DNA from: Clostridium rhizosphaerae
Lineage (GTDB): Bacteria > Bacillota > Clostridia > Clostridiales > Clostridiaceae
Length of the DNA stretch: 64,000 nucleotides
Assembly (NCBI RefSeq): GCF_016765585.1
Contig: NZ_JAESWC010000004.1
Location: forward strand, 297,285-361,284
Reading direction: 5' to 3'
Part shown: in pieces, positions 8,420 to 16,502 of the stretch
Position numbering within the stretch: the first letter of the stretch is position 1
Layout of the letters: each line of letters starts with the position of its first letter
Made by a program: the position numbers and the translations under genes
Notes under the pieces: model-generated
Seen by the model: the letters and a program-made list of their open reading frames with translations, nothing else
What the model was told of the DNA's origin: nothing
The model's database searches: none

Positions 8420-8447
8420 AATAAGCTGGTAATCGCCAGCTTATTTT
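8418..8447. terminator. Bidirectional terminator between ispF and the receiver gene
   Basis: A perfect 12-bp stem, AAAATAAGCTGG with CCAGCTTATTTT around TAATCG, between two convergent genes. Confidence 0.92.
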
Positions 8448-8820
8448 ATATTCCAAGTATCTCAGATACTTTCTTTACAACATAGTTAGGATCAAAAGGT
8501 TTTGTCATATACAAATTAGCCCCATAATCACTTCCACTTTTTAAATAGCTTTGTTGCCCATTTGCTGTAAGCAGTATTATAAATACATTCATTAGTCTAT
8601 ATTCATTTTTAATCCTGCTGCATACATCAAAGCCATTTACTTCCGGCATCATTATATCTAAAAAAACTATATCAGGCTTTTCCTTCAGTATAGTATCTAT
8701 AGCCTCTTTACCATTTGAAGCTGAAAGTAATTCAACACCCTTGTCTTCAAAGTCCTCCAAGGTTTGCTCTAGAAGAAGTCTAATATGAGCATCATCATCT
8801 ACTATGAGTATTTTAGCCAT
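8446..8820 (-). CDS. Single-domain response regulator (CheY-like receiver)
   Basis: A stand-alone phospho-receiver of about 124 residues with no output domain. The acidic pocket is VDDD (residues 7-10), the phosphorylated Asp is at about position 55 (VFLDIMMPE), the Thr switch is in LLTANG, and the conserved Lys is in MTKPFD. ATG at 8820 follows AAGGATGGGA. It is the last gene of an operon with the HD-GYP protein and CHASE4 kinase, so it probably relays signals among them or to another partner. Confidence 0.9.
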   Translation of the reverse strand: MAKILIVDDDAHIRLLLEQTLEDFEDKGVELLSASNGKEAIDTILKEKPDIVFLDIMMPEVNGFDVCSRIKNEYRLMNVFIILLTANGQQSYLKSGSDYGANLYMTKPFDPNYVVKKVSEILGI

Positions 8821-8841
8821 AATATTTCCCATCCTTATAAA

Positions 8842-10212
8842 TCAAACTGAAGTTTGAATTTCTTCTAATTTTTTATCTTTATATATTTCAAAGAATATGT
8901 CAACTATTCTCGGATCAAACTGTGTTCCTTTATTATTTGACAGTTCCTCGGCAGCAAAATAAAGGTTCAATGCTTCCCTATAAGGCCTGTCATTAGTCAT
9001 TGCTTCAAAAGCATCTGCCACAGCTATTATCCTTGCAAACAAAGGTATTTCCTCCCCTTTTAGATTATCCGGATATCCTGTACCATCATACCGCTCATGA
9101 TGTGCCCTAATTGCTGGAGCAATGTCTTTTAACTGTTCTATTTTATCAAGCATTATAGCCCCAATTTCTGAGTGCTTTTTAACTATTTCGTATTGCTCCT
9201 CTGGCAGCTTTCCTTTTCTATTTAAAATTTCATCGCTTACAGCTACATTCCCTATATCATGAAGCATAACTGCAAGTTTTAATTTTACTAAATCGATCTT
9301 AGACATCTCCATAGCTTTTGCAATATTAAGGGAATAATTTGCTACCCTTTTAGAATGTCCGCCTTTGAAATTATCTCTCATTTCTATTATTTGAGTCAAA
9401 ACTTGTATTGTGTCAAAGAAATTTTCTCTAAGCTGTTCGTAAAGTTTTGTTCCTTCTATAGCAATTCCTGTCTGATAGGCTAGAGAATTAGATAGTTTTA
9501 AGTCAGCAGCTGTATATTCATAAACTTTATCATTTCCAAGAAGCATAATTCCGATAGCCTTTCCTTTAGCTAAAATAGGAGCACAAATCAATGAATTTAG
9601 CATGTAACCTTCACAAGCCAATCCTTCTACTTCCTTAACATTATCTATAATTTCCCCCGTTTTCCTGCTAATAATATTTTTTATAAATTCATTGTTTATA
9701 CTTAAATCAACTTTCAGTTTTCCATTTTCCAGATTAATATTTTTGTGAACTTGGCATATGGTTTCCAAAACTTGTGTTTCTTCGTTAACAAGCACTATAG
9801 AAGCAAAAGTTATATTTAAATGCTTCATTGCCTCATTAATAACAATTTTGGCTACATTACCTGCCCTAGTTGTTGAAGCTAGCTTTTCTGAAACATCATA
9901 AAACATATTTATTTCTTTGTACTTTTCTAAGGTTTCCTTAGCCAGTTTTTTCTTTTCATATTCATTTATGCAAATTGAATGCAATATAGAAGCAATGCAT
10001 TCAGCCTTTTCATTACCTATTACCCAGCCAATAACTTCATCATTAACTGTTACATTATATTTTTTAGTCCCTTCTATTACTTCCTTGTTGCCGTAGATAA
10101 CTTCTTTTGCGTCTTCAATAACAATCTTTGTATCTAATAATTTTACCGTATCCTCTATTGCTTTTATATTTTCAGCCCTATTGATAAGTTTTTTCAGTTT
10201 AACTATAGACAT
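8842..10212 (-). CDS. GAF and HD-GYP domain protein (probable cyclic-di-GMP phosphodiesterase)
   Basis: About 456 residues. The N-terminal 100 residues are unrecognised, a GAF-like sensor domain spans about 105-255, and an HD-GYP domain spans about 270-440. The HD pair (MLHDIG), the following His residues (KKHSEIG, IRAHHERYDG) and the family signature GTGYP are intact, so hydrolysis of cyclic di-GMP is the expected activity. It sits between the CHASE4 kinase and the receiver with short gaps on both sides. The ATG follows GGAG. The GAF ligand is unknown. Confidence 0.9.
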   Translation of the reverse strand: MSIVKLKKLINRAENIKAIEDTVKLLDTKIVIEDAKEVIYGNKEVIEGTKKYNVTVNDEVIGWVIGNEKAECIASILHSICINEYEKKKLAKETLEKYKEINMFYDVSEKLASTTRAGNVAKIVINEAMKHLNITFASIVLVNEETQVLETICQVHKNINLENGKLKVDLSINNEFIKNIISRKTGEIIDNVKEVEGLACEGYMLNSLICAPILAKGKAIGIMLLGNDKVYEYTAADLKLSNSLAYQTGIAIEGTKLYEQLRENFFDTIQVLTQIIEMRDNFKGGHSKRVANYSLNIAKAMEMSKIDLVKLKLAVMLHDIGNVAVSDEILNRKGKLPEEQYEIVKKHSEIGAIMLDKIEQLKDIAPAIRAHHERYDGTGYPDNLKGEEIPLFARIIAVADAFEAMTNDRPYREALNLYFAAEELSNNKGTQFDPRIVDIFFEIYKDKKLEEIQTSV

Positions 10213-10234
10213 GTTTTATCTCCATTCTCTCTCA

Positions 10235-12031
10235 TTAATCTGCAAATAAATTCATTGGTATCGTAAATGAAAACTTGCTGCCTTCATTTAGTTTACTTTC
10301 AACCCATATCTTTCCACCATAGTGTTCTATTATATTTTTACAAATTGCAAGACCAAGTCCTGTACCCTTAGGTTTTCCTATGAGAGTACTTCCAACTTGA
10401 TTAAATTTTTCAAAAATAGTCTCATAATTTTCTTTATTAATTCCAATTCCAGTATCAATCACGCTAATAATAATATGCTCATTTTCTAATTCTGCAGTGC
10501 ACACAATAGTTCCTTCTTCAGTAAACTTTATAGAATTTGATATTAAATTAATTAGTACTTGAAAAAGCTTATCTTCATCAATCATGATAAACGGAAGATT
10601 ATTATCAATATCTACTATTAACTCTATATTTTTATTTATTAAGGATTCAATAGCTTTAGCAGACTTTTCAATTATCTCACTAACATCTGTAATTTTATCT
10701 TTATACTCCATTTTACCTGCTTCTATTTTTGAGATATCTAAGACATCATTAACAATAGTTGTAAGCCTTTTCCCTTCTGAAATTATAATATCCGCATTGG
10801 TTACTATTTGCTCACTTGCTTTTCTGACTTTTTTATCTTCAAAATCTAATACCGGTAATATTTTTTTATTAAATTTGCTTTTAATTAAACTTGAAAATCC
10901 TATGATAGAAGTTAATGGGGTTCTAAGTTCATGAGAAACAGAAGATATAAAATCGCTTTTAAGCTTATCAAGCTCTTTTAACTTTTCATTGTTTTCTTTT
11001 AAATCAACAAAAGATTTTTCAATAGTTACTAACATAAAATTTATAACCTTAGCAAGACTTGCAAGTTCATCCTTTCCACTATCCTCAACCCTTAATGAAA
11101 ACTCTCTCCTTTGGCCTATGTTATAAACCTGATTATTAAGCTCCAGAAGTCTTCTCAAAACAATTCTTTCTATTATAATCATCACTACATATAGAAATAC
11201 TCCACCTATAATAATTAAAGATAATCCCAAATATCTTACACTTGCGAGTCCTTTATGAAAAGTATTTCTCTCTATTGAGTGCTTAATAAGAAAGGTTGGT
11301 TTGCCATATATATCTTTAATAACAGTATATCCTGACACAATATTCATATTAACTGGTTTGACTACAACTTCCTTATTCATGTAATTATTAGGATTATCTG
11401 TATTATCAATTTCAAAGGATACATGAGTTATTTTATCTATGTAATTTATCTCCTCAGAATCTATATACCTCCCCATAACCATAATGCCTCTGGAAGGTCC
11501 TTCCTCATCACTGGTCAGAATTCTTCTTATAGAGATCATCATTGGAGTTTTATCAATCATAATAATTCCTTGGATATTACCCAATGTATTTATTTCCTTC
11601 ATGGGCAGATCCTTCTTAATATTATATAAAAGTTCTTCTTCATATTTATTTAAATTTATTTCTTTTTTATCTTCTAGATTATACCCTTTGACAAAGATAG
11701 GATTGTTCTTCTCATCTAGTATAAACATTATATTTATCTTTAGATTAGAAAAAGTTTCATTTCCCAATTCAGATTTTATATATTCTTCATTTCTATTTAG
11801 TACAAATTTGTAAGTTTGATCCCACGCTGCATAATCCTTATTTCTTAAGCTTAAATTATTTATATCGTAATTTATTATATCGACAATTCTATTTAAATCT
11901 TTTGTCATATCTTGTTCTTCTAAATTCAAAAAACTTCTTACAATTATAGTTTTGGAAGCTATAAAAAATATAACAACCAAGCTTAAGAAGGTTATAAGCA
12001 TTATAGTAATAGTTTTCTGTCTAAGTTTCAT
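10235..12031 (-). CDS. Sensor histidine kinase: CHASE4, HAMP, HisKA, HATPase
   Basis: Membrane kinase of about 598 residues. A first helix (about 8-30), an extracellular CHASE4-type domain with the DYAAWDQTY motif (about 35-260), a second helix, HAMP (about 290-345), HisKA with SVSHELRTPLTS, and an HATPase with NLISNSIKFTEEG, DTGIGI and GTGLGLAIC. ATG at 12031 follows AAAGGTG; the in-frame GTG nine bases upstream overlaps that site. It is first in a three-gene operon with the HD-GYP protein and the receiver. Confidence 0.9.
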   Translation of the reverse strand: MKLRQKTITIMLITFLSLVVIFFIASKTIIVRSFLNLEEQDMTKDLNRIVDIINYDINNLSLRNKDYAAWDQTYKFVLNRNEEYIKSELGNETFSNLKINIMFILDEKNNPIFVKGYNLEDKKEINLNKYEEELLYNIKKDLPMKEINTLGNIQGIIMIDKTPMMISIRRILTSDEEGPSRGIMVMGRYIDSEEINYIDKITHVSFEIDNTDNPNNYMNKEVVVKPVNMNIVSGYTVIKDIYGKPTFLIKHSIERNTFHKGLASVRYLGLSLIIIGGVFLYVVMIIIERIVLRRLLELNNQVYNIGQRREFSLRVEDSGKDELASLAKVINFMLVTIEKSFVDLKENNEKLKELDKLKSDFISSVSHELRTPLTSIIGFSSLIKSKFNKKILPVLDFEDKKVRKASEQIVTNADIIISEGKRLTTIVNDVLDISKIEAGKMEYKDKITDVSEIIEKSAKAIESLINKNIELIVDIDNNLPFIMIDEDKLFQVLINLISNSIKFTEEGTIVCTAELENEHIIISVIDTGIGINKENYETIFEKFNQVGSTLIGKPKGTGLGLAICKNIIEHYGGKIWVESKLNEGSKFSFTIPMNLFAD

Positions 12032-12086
12032 AAAATTCACCTTTGTCCATTTTTACTTATAGTTAATTATAAATGATATTTAAGCA

Positions 12087-12113
12087 TAAAAAAGTGCCGA
12101 AATACGGCACTTT
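12087..12113. terminator. Terminator between two minus-strand genes
   Basis: AAAAGTGCCG pairs with CGGCACTTTT around AAATA, with poly-A/poly-T flanks. It ends the AI-2E-type permease transcript upstream of the kinase operon. Confidence 0.9.
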
Positions 12114-13123
12114 TATTCCCTAGCTTTAACATTTAGTAAGTCCAATAAAAACATAAACAAAGGAATTCCTATAAGAAGGCCCCAAACCCCCATAAAGTGT
12201 TCAGATAATATTAAAACAACAAATATTATAAACACCGGAAGTTCTGTTTTTGAAGCCATCAATTTTGGATTTAGTACATAGCTTTCCAGTCCATGTAAAG
12301 CTGCTATCATTATAAACACATATAATATTTTAATGACTCCACCATTATTAAAAGCTATTATTGAAAGTGGAATCAAGGAAACTATTGTACCTGCCACAGG
12401 TACTAAGCTAAATAAAAATATCATAACCCCTAGTCCAAGAAGCTGCTTAAAGCCCAAGACTCCAAGACCTATTATAGATAATAGAGAATTTATTAGCGCA
12501 ATAATTATTTGGGCCTGTATTACTTTTCCGAAAGAATTTAAAAAGTTAGTTCCAAAATAATGAAGATATTTGTAAAAGCCGGATATTCTACTGTACCTAA
12601 GTCTGTTAACAAATTCCGATACCTTACTTTTTTCAAGCATAAAAAACATGCTAAGCATAAGTGCAATAAAAATATTGATACTCCACTTGCCTATATTAGT
12701 AGCAAGCTGAAGAAGGAAATCTACTCCACCTTTTGTATATCCCTTAAAATCAACTTGATCAATCATTGGCATAAGATATTTTTGTATATGTATATTGGAT
12801 TTAAAATCAAAATCTGATATTTGATTTATTATGATTATAGTTTGACTAATCACAATTGGTATATATTTAGATATAAAAAAGGTAATCAAAGTTGCAAATA
12901 TAACATAAAAAAATATAGTTACAAGTGTATAACTAAGAGGTATATACTTTCCAAGCTTTCTCATAACCAAATTCTGCATGCTATATATAAGATAAGTAAA
13001 TAAAAAAGTTAGAAGAAATAAATTAATCATGCCTCTCATTACATAAAATATTAAAACTAAAGAAAATAAGACTAGCAGCCTTTTGGTTATTTCTTTATCA
13101 AATATATCTTTTATAAACCCCAT
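12113..13123 (-). CDS. AI-2E family (PerM/YtvI-type) membrane permease
   Basis: A polytopic protein of about 336 residues with seven to eight hydrophobic helices. The long hydrophilic segment in the middle (about 95-150) and the conserved C-terminal block (GVWGLLIGIPLFMF) are characteristic of the AI-2 exporter superfamily. The transported substrate is unknown; some relatives are ion antiporters. The ATG at 13123 lies 7 nt after AAAGGTGG; the annotated-length alternative 21 nt upstream lacks a site. It is monocistronic. Confidence 0.85.
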   Translation of the reverse strand: MGFIKDIFDKEITKRLLVLFSLVLIFYVMRGMINLFLLTFLFTYLIYSMQNLVMRKLGKYIPLSYTLVTIFFYVIFATLITFFISKYIPIVISQTIIIINQISDFDFKSNIHIQKYLMPMIDQVDFKGYTKGGVDFLLQLATNIGKWSINIFIALMLSMFFMLEKSKVSEFVNRLRYSRISGFYKYLHYFGTNFLNSFGKVIQAQIIIALINSLLSIIGLGVLGFKQLLGLGVMIFLFSLVPVAGTIVSLIPLSIIAFNNGGVIKILYVFIMIAALHGLESYVLNPKLMASKTELPVFIIFVVLILSEHFMGVWGLLIGIPLFMFLLDLLNVKARE

Positions 13124-13209
13124 TCCCAAACCACCTTTCAACATTAAATCACATAAAAGCTAATATCATTGTATCCTTATATTAAAATTTTTGTCAACAT
13201 AACAAACAA

Positions 13210-13229
13210 GCAGAAGCTCAAGCTTCTAC
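13210..13229 (-). terminator. Short hairpin at the end of the glycosylase gene
   Basis: AGAAGCT pairs with AGCTTCT with a two-base loop, overlapping the stop codon. The following sequence is only moderately T-rich, so this may be a weak terminator. Confidence 0.5.
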
Positions 13230-13840
13230 TTTTTAGATACATAAGGATTCCCTTTTATATAAAATCTCCATGGAAAATCCTTTGCTTCTTCTGCATAATC
13301 TATGTTTATTCTTGTGGTGCTTATTATTTCAAATTCCTCTGAGTTCTCATCTTCATATAAAAATAATTTATCTCCGCACAAATCTTCTCCGTTCTGTCCT
13401 CTGTCAATGAAGAAAGCCTTACATAGCTTTCCTGGTCCACTTGTAAGTCCTATTATTTCTCGTTTAGAAAGTTCTTCATATGTTTTCCCATATCTGAAAT
13501 TGCTAATTTCATCAAGAGAACTGATTGGCTCCAAAGCTCTTATAAGTATTGCTTGAGGTTTTCCCGGCTCTTCTACTACTACATTTACACAGTTATACAT
13601 TCCATATATTATATACACATAAGCGAATCCTGGCAACCCATACATAATTTCATTTCTATCTGTTCTTCTATTATTATAAGAATGCGCTGCCTTATCGGTT
13701 GGCCCCATATAAGCCTCTACCTCAACTATCTTACCTATAAGTTCCTTTCCATTAACTTTATGAACCAGAAACTTTCCTAAAAGTTCTTTAGCTACAGTTA
13801 CACTATCTCTATTATAAAATTCCCTCTGCAGTTTATGCAT
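13226..13840 (-). CDS. DNA-3-methyladenine glycosylase (AAG/MPG family)
   Basis: Removes alkylated purines (3-methyladenine, hypoxanthine and others) from DNA to start base-excision repair. It is a 204-residue single domain. The conserved blocks are EVEAYMGPTDKAAHSYNNRR, which includes the catalytic Glu-Ala-Tyr region, then MYGLPGFAYVYIIYGMYNC and a later LTSGPGKLCKAF. All are typical of the mammalian-type glycosylase found in many Gram-positives. It starts 3 nt after the stop of the Q/N-rich protein gene, so the two are co-transcribed. Confidence 0.95.
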   Translation of the reverse strand: MHKLQREFYNRDSVTVAKELLGKFLVHKVNGKELIGKIVEVEAYMGPTDKAAHSYNNRRTDRNEIMYGLPGFAYVYIIYGMYNCVNVVVEEPGKPQAILIRALEPISSLDEISNFRYGKTYEELSKREIIGLTSGPGKLCKAFFIDRGQNGEDLCGDKLFLYEDENSEEFEIISTTRINIDYAEEAKDFPWRFYIKGNPYVSKK

Positions 13841-13843
13841 GTT

Positions 13844-14446
13844 TTATTGCTTCTCCTGTTTTTTATCTTCTCCGTCATTTTCATTTTGATGGCTGTGTTG
13901 AGCATTGGGGGAAACTCCGCTTATTTGCTGCTGCGCTTGATCAATTAAATGATTCATTTGAGTAAGTGCCTGATTAGATTGTATTTGCTGGCTTGCTTCT
14001 TGAAGCACCTGCATTGCCTGCTGTATAGATTTTTGGACCTGCTGTTGTACCTGTTCCTGCTGTTTCTGAGCCTGACTTCTAAAATCATTCATTTGCATCA
14101 AGAGCTGATTCATGGCTTGATTACTATGGTTTTCAGCTTTGTTATTATCTTTATTCTTTTCCTTATCCTTTTCCTTATCCTTTTCTTCATTTTTCTGTTC
14201 TTCATTTTTCTGCTGATTCCCTTTATTCTCATTATTGTCTTGACCGTTTCCATTAGCACTGCTGTTTTGCCCAGAGTTTCCTCCAGTTATAGAATTAGTC
14301 TGCATATCATACAAGGTTTGCTGCATACTGCTTAATTGTTCTTTTAAATTGCTTATTTCCTGGGCAAGTTCACTATCATTACTTCCATTATAATTAAAAA
14401 AATCATCTAAAGATTGGCTGTCATTGTTATTATTTTCTGAACTCAT
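13844..14446 (-). CDS. Low-complexity Gln/Asn-rich protein with charged repeats
   Basis: About 200 residues, unrecognised. There is no signal peptide or membrane helix. An N-terminal coiled-coil stretch (about 28-48) is followed by an Asn/Gly/Ser-rich part, a strongly charged imperfect repeat (EKDKEKDKEKNKD) and a long Gln-rich helix-prone region (about 115-180) rich in QQ and MQ. Composition differs sharply from its neighbours. The start is ATG at 14446, 9 nt after GAGGAGG. It is the first gene of an operon with the DNA glycosylase. A spore-associated or DNA-associated role is possible, but nothing in the sequence shows it. Confidence 0.75.
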   Translation of the reverse strand: MSSENNNNDSQSLDDFFNYNGSNDSELAQEISNLKEQLSSMQQTLYDMQTNSITGGNSGQNSSANGNGQDNNENKGNQQKNEEQKNEEKDKEKDKEKNKDNNKAENHSNQAMNQLLMQMNDFRSQAQKQQEQVQQQVQKSIQQAMQVLQEASQQIQSNQALTQMNHLIDQAQQQISGVSPNAQHSHQNENDGEDKKQEKQ

Positions 14447-14533
14447 AAACAAAATCCTCCTCTATTTATTTGATACCATTAATAAAATTATTTTTTCCAA
14501 CTATTTATCTGTTTATACAAATACAAAATAAGT

Positions 14534-14567
14534 AAAGCTGCAGACATATTACAATATCTGCAGCTTT
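14534..14567. terminator. Terminator of the DUF4349 lipoprotein gene
   Basis: A perfect 11-bp stem, AAAGCTGCAGA with TCTGCAGCTTT, about 12 nt after the lipoprotein stop. Confidence 0.85.
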
Positions 14568-14579
14568 ATAGCTAAAATT

Positions 14580-15464
14580 CTACAATTGATTATTTTTCAT
14601 ATATTTTTTATACCTTTTATATCCAAAAACTCCTGCAACAACAAATATCCCTAAAACAATAATATTTGAAAAAACAAATATTAAAATATTTTCTACAGCA
14701 AGTATCAAGGCTACTGAAGTATTTGTAAAACCTTTTCCTATTGATTTTATGAAATCTGATCCACCAATAATAGTCTTTTTAGTTTCAGCAACTATAATTT
14801 TTTTATCTGCATTCAAAGTTATTGTAGCATAATCTACCTGCTTATCCCAGCTCTTCTTTTTAGCTTCCAGAGCCTCAGCATCACCTCTTATTTTGTAAAG
14901 CTCTGCCTGCACCTTTAAAACCTCTTCCACTGTATTAGCCTTCTTTAAAATAGAAAGAACCTGCTCTTCCTGTGCTCTTAAATTTTTTAGTCTAGCATCA
15001 TTATCTACATAGGCATCTGTTACATTTTCACTAGAAATACTTTTATTTTTAACACTAAACCCCTTTTCAGTATATGACATAAAAGTATCAAATTTGTCTG
15101 CTGGAATTCTGACTCTTACAGTGATTTTATTTTCTAGTGTCTCCTCGCTTTCAATATATCCATTTAGTTCCTGAGTCTTTTTATTGATTGCTTGTGATAG
15201 TTTTTCTAAATCATCCTCTATTATATAAATAGAAGCATTTGTAATTATCTTTTTTTCCTCTACCTTTGCAGAAGCTTTAGTATCCACGCCTGCAGCTTTG
15301 GCAGTTTCTGCAGTGTTATTGCTATTGTTAATTGACAAACTATCCATTTTTGCCTGTGCAGCTGGTGCAGGAGCACTGTTTCCGCTTGCTGATTTTTTAG
15401 CACTGCAGGCTGAAAAAACTATTGAAATAGCTATGAGTCCGCATAATAAAACTTTCTTTTTCAT
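14580..15464 (-). CDS. DUF4349 family lipoprotein
   Basis: About 294 residues from ATG at 15464 (ribosome site AAGGGGG). The N-terminus is a lipoprotein signal (MKKKVLLCGLIAISIVFSAC) with the lipidated Cys at about position 20. After a low-complexity linker comes the DUF4349 domain (about 70-250). This pairs two short beta-rich parts with a coiled coil (LRAQEEQVLSILKKANTVEE). A C-terminal transmembrane helix is followed by a basic tail. The protein would be held at the outer face of the membrane at both ends. Function is not known for the family. Confidence 0.85.
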   Translation of the reverse strand: MKKKVLLCGLIAISIVFSACSAKKSASGNSAPAPAAQAKMDSLSINNSNNTAETAKAAGVDTKASAKVEEKKIITNASIYIIEDDLEKLSQAINKKTQELNGYIESEETLENKITVRVRIPADKFDTFMSYTEKGFSVKNKSISSENVTDAYVDNDARLKNLRAQEEQVLSILKKANTVEEVLKVQAELYKIRGDAEALEAKKKSWDKQVDYATITLNADKKIIVAETKKTIIGGSDFIKSIGKGFTNTSVALILAVENILIFVFSNIIVLGIFVVAGVFGYKRYKKYMKNNQL

Positions 15465-15541
15465 AATATGAGCCCCCTTGTATAACTTATGTTTCTTAAT
15501 AGTATATACGAGAGCAATTTTAATTCGATACCAAAAATAAG

Positions 15542-15567
15542 AAAAAAAGGGCAATAATGCACCCTAT
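15542..15567 (-). terminator. Terminator of the 89-residue hypothetical gene
   Basis: On the minus strand AGGG(T)GCA pairs with TGCCCT (one bulge) and is followed by seven U. Confidence 0.7.
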
Positions 15568-15573
15568 TTATAT

Positions 15574-15843
15574 TTATTCTAAAGGATATGCGTCAGTTAC
15601 TGTGGCTACGTAGCCATCATAACCTTCTTTTACCATTGCAACTATCCGCGGAGTATCTGTATTTACAATATGAACATTATAGGCTTTTAGATCCTCTTTA
15701 TCTAAATTTTCGTTTCTATCGACAACTACAGCTGGATCTCCTCCAATTCCAGGTACCCTGCAGGCATCTTGAATTCTCTCCTGAAGTTTGTCTGGAGGAC
15801 AATCCACCGTCTTTATATTAGAAATAACTCTATCTATTTTCAT
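15574..15843 (-). CDS. Conserved-looking small protein, unknown function
   Basis: 89 residues from ATG at 15843, 9 nt after GGAGGG; longer in-frame starts overlap that site. It is soluble, mixed charge, with a Pro-rich CPPDKLQE segment, a Gly-rich GIGGDP turn and a final YDGYVATVTDAYPLE. I do not recognise a family. It is monocistronic, with its own terminator, and diverges from the bmr leader region. Confidence 0.7.
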   Translation of the reverse strand: MKIDRVISNIKTVDCPPDKLQERIQDACRVPGIGGDPAVVVDRNENLDKEDLKAYNVHIVNTDTPRIVAMVKEGYDGYVATVTDAYPLE

Positions 15844-15880
15844 TTTCAATTCACCCTCCAATCTATATGTCATATATTAT

Positions 15881-16010
15881 TATATACAAAGCAAAAGTTC
15901 TAATACATTAATGATGTTTAAAAAAGCGTTGAAGATTGGATATTTAGTTTCATAATTAATGCAAAAACCTTATTGTATTATTTATAAATAAACAATACGT
16001 AAAAGCTAAT
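15881..16010 (+). repeat. AT-rich dispersed repeat, copy B (upstream of bmrB)
   Basis: Shares the opening GCAAAAGTTCTAATACATTA with copy C, the middle TTGGATATTT with copy A, and the closing TTATTG.ATTA plus GTAAAAGCTA with copy C. It ends about 45 nt upstream of the bmrB -35 element. Confidence 0.6.
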
Positions 16011-16053
16011 TTTATATTCTTAAAGTTTTCCTGAAAATTTTTACAAATTTTTA

Positions 16054-16082
16054 TTGACAGAAGTTGTAAAAGGTTGTATCCT
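16054..16082 (+). promoter_or_regulatory. SigA promoter of the bmrB-bmrC-bmrD operon
   Basis: TTGACA (16054-16059), a 17-nt spacer and TATCCT (16077-16082). Transcription would start near 16089, giving an RNA leader of about 410 nt before bmrC. Confidence 0.75.
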
Positions 16083-16125
16083 AAAATGGAAGTTATTATT
16101 AAATATTAAAGAGGAGGTAGGAGAC

Positions 16126-16290
16126 ATGTCAGGTAATATGTTATTAAGAAAAACTAGACAAATTAATATGAGCAGTATTCTTAACAACGGCATTTTTGCG
16201 CCCTTTACAGAAAAAAATGCTTCTAGCGACATGTTTGCATCTAAAACTTCATATTGTAGCCCTGCCTCGGTGTTGGTTTTCACACCTTGA
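16126..16290 (+). CDS. bmrB: Leader peptide of the multidrug exporter operon (BmrB-like)
   Basis: A 54-codon ORF with a very strong ribosome site (GAGGAGG, 8 nt before ATG) begins MSGNMLLRKTRQINMSS and ends ASVLVFTP. It is followed by two terminator-like hairpins before bmrC. This is the layout of B. subtilis bmrB-bmrC-bmrD, where translation of a small leader ORF controls transcription attenuation in response to ribosome-targeting drugs. The peptide itself is probably not a structural product. A GGTGT/ACACC mini-hairpin lies within its last codons. The start choice is fixed by the ribosome site; the role is inferred from layout. Confidence 0.75.
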   Translation: MSGNMLLRKTRQINMSSILNNGIFAPFTEKNASSDMFASKTSYCSPASVLVFTP

Positions 16291-16323
16291 TACAAAACCT
16301 TTTTTCATAGATTATGAGATATA

Positions 16324-16355
16324 GGTCATGGGCTGCAAATACCCATGGCCTTTTT
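16324..16355 (+). terminator. Attenuator terminator 1 in the bmr leader
   Basis: GGTCATGGG (16324-16332) pairs with CCCATGGCC (16342-16350, one G-U) and is followed by TTTTT. Its 3' arm is also complementary to GCCATGGG at 16404-16411, offering an alternative pairing. Confidence 0.8.
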
Positions 16356-16363
16356 ATATAGGT

Positions 16364-16428
16364 TTTTAAAGGTATACTTTGCCTTTAAAAGTTATGTTTT
16401 CTTGCCATGGGATAACCATGGTTTTTTT
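16364..16428 (+). promoter_or_regulatory. Second and third leader hairpins upstream of bmrC
   Basis: TTTTAAAGG (16364-16372) pairs perfectly with CCTTTAAAA (16382-16390). CCATGG (16405-16410) pairs with CCATGG (16416-16421) and is followed by seven T, forming a small second terminator. Pairing of 16342-16349 with 16404-16411 would disrupt both terminators at once. Confidence 0.6.
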
Positions 16429-16502
16429 CATTCTAAAACCAGGCTGCAAATATTTAAGAGCAGCTTAAAAATTTAGACGGAATAAGAAGGGGGGACCTTA
16501 GA

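Noticed and set aside
13949-14335. Plus-strand open frame of 128 codons
   Set aside because: It is the antisense of the Gln/Asn-rich gene; its Leu/Ile/Phe-rich product is explained by the reverse reading of repetitive codons.
16054-16125. Longer start for the bmr leader peptide
   Set aside because: It would begin inside the -35 element, upstream of the transcription start. The GAGGAGG site fixes the start at 16126.
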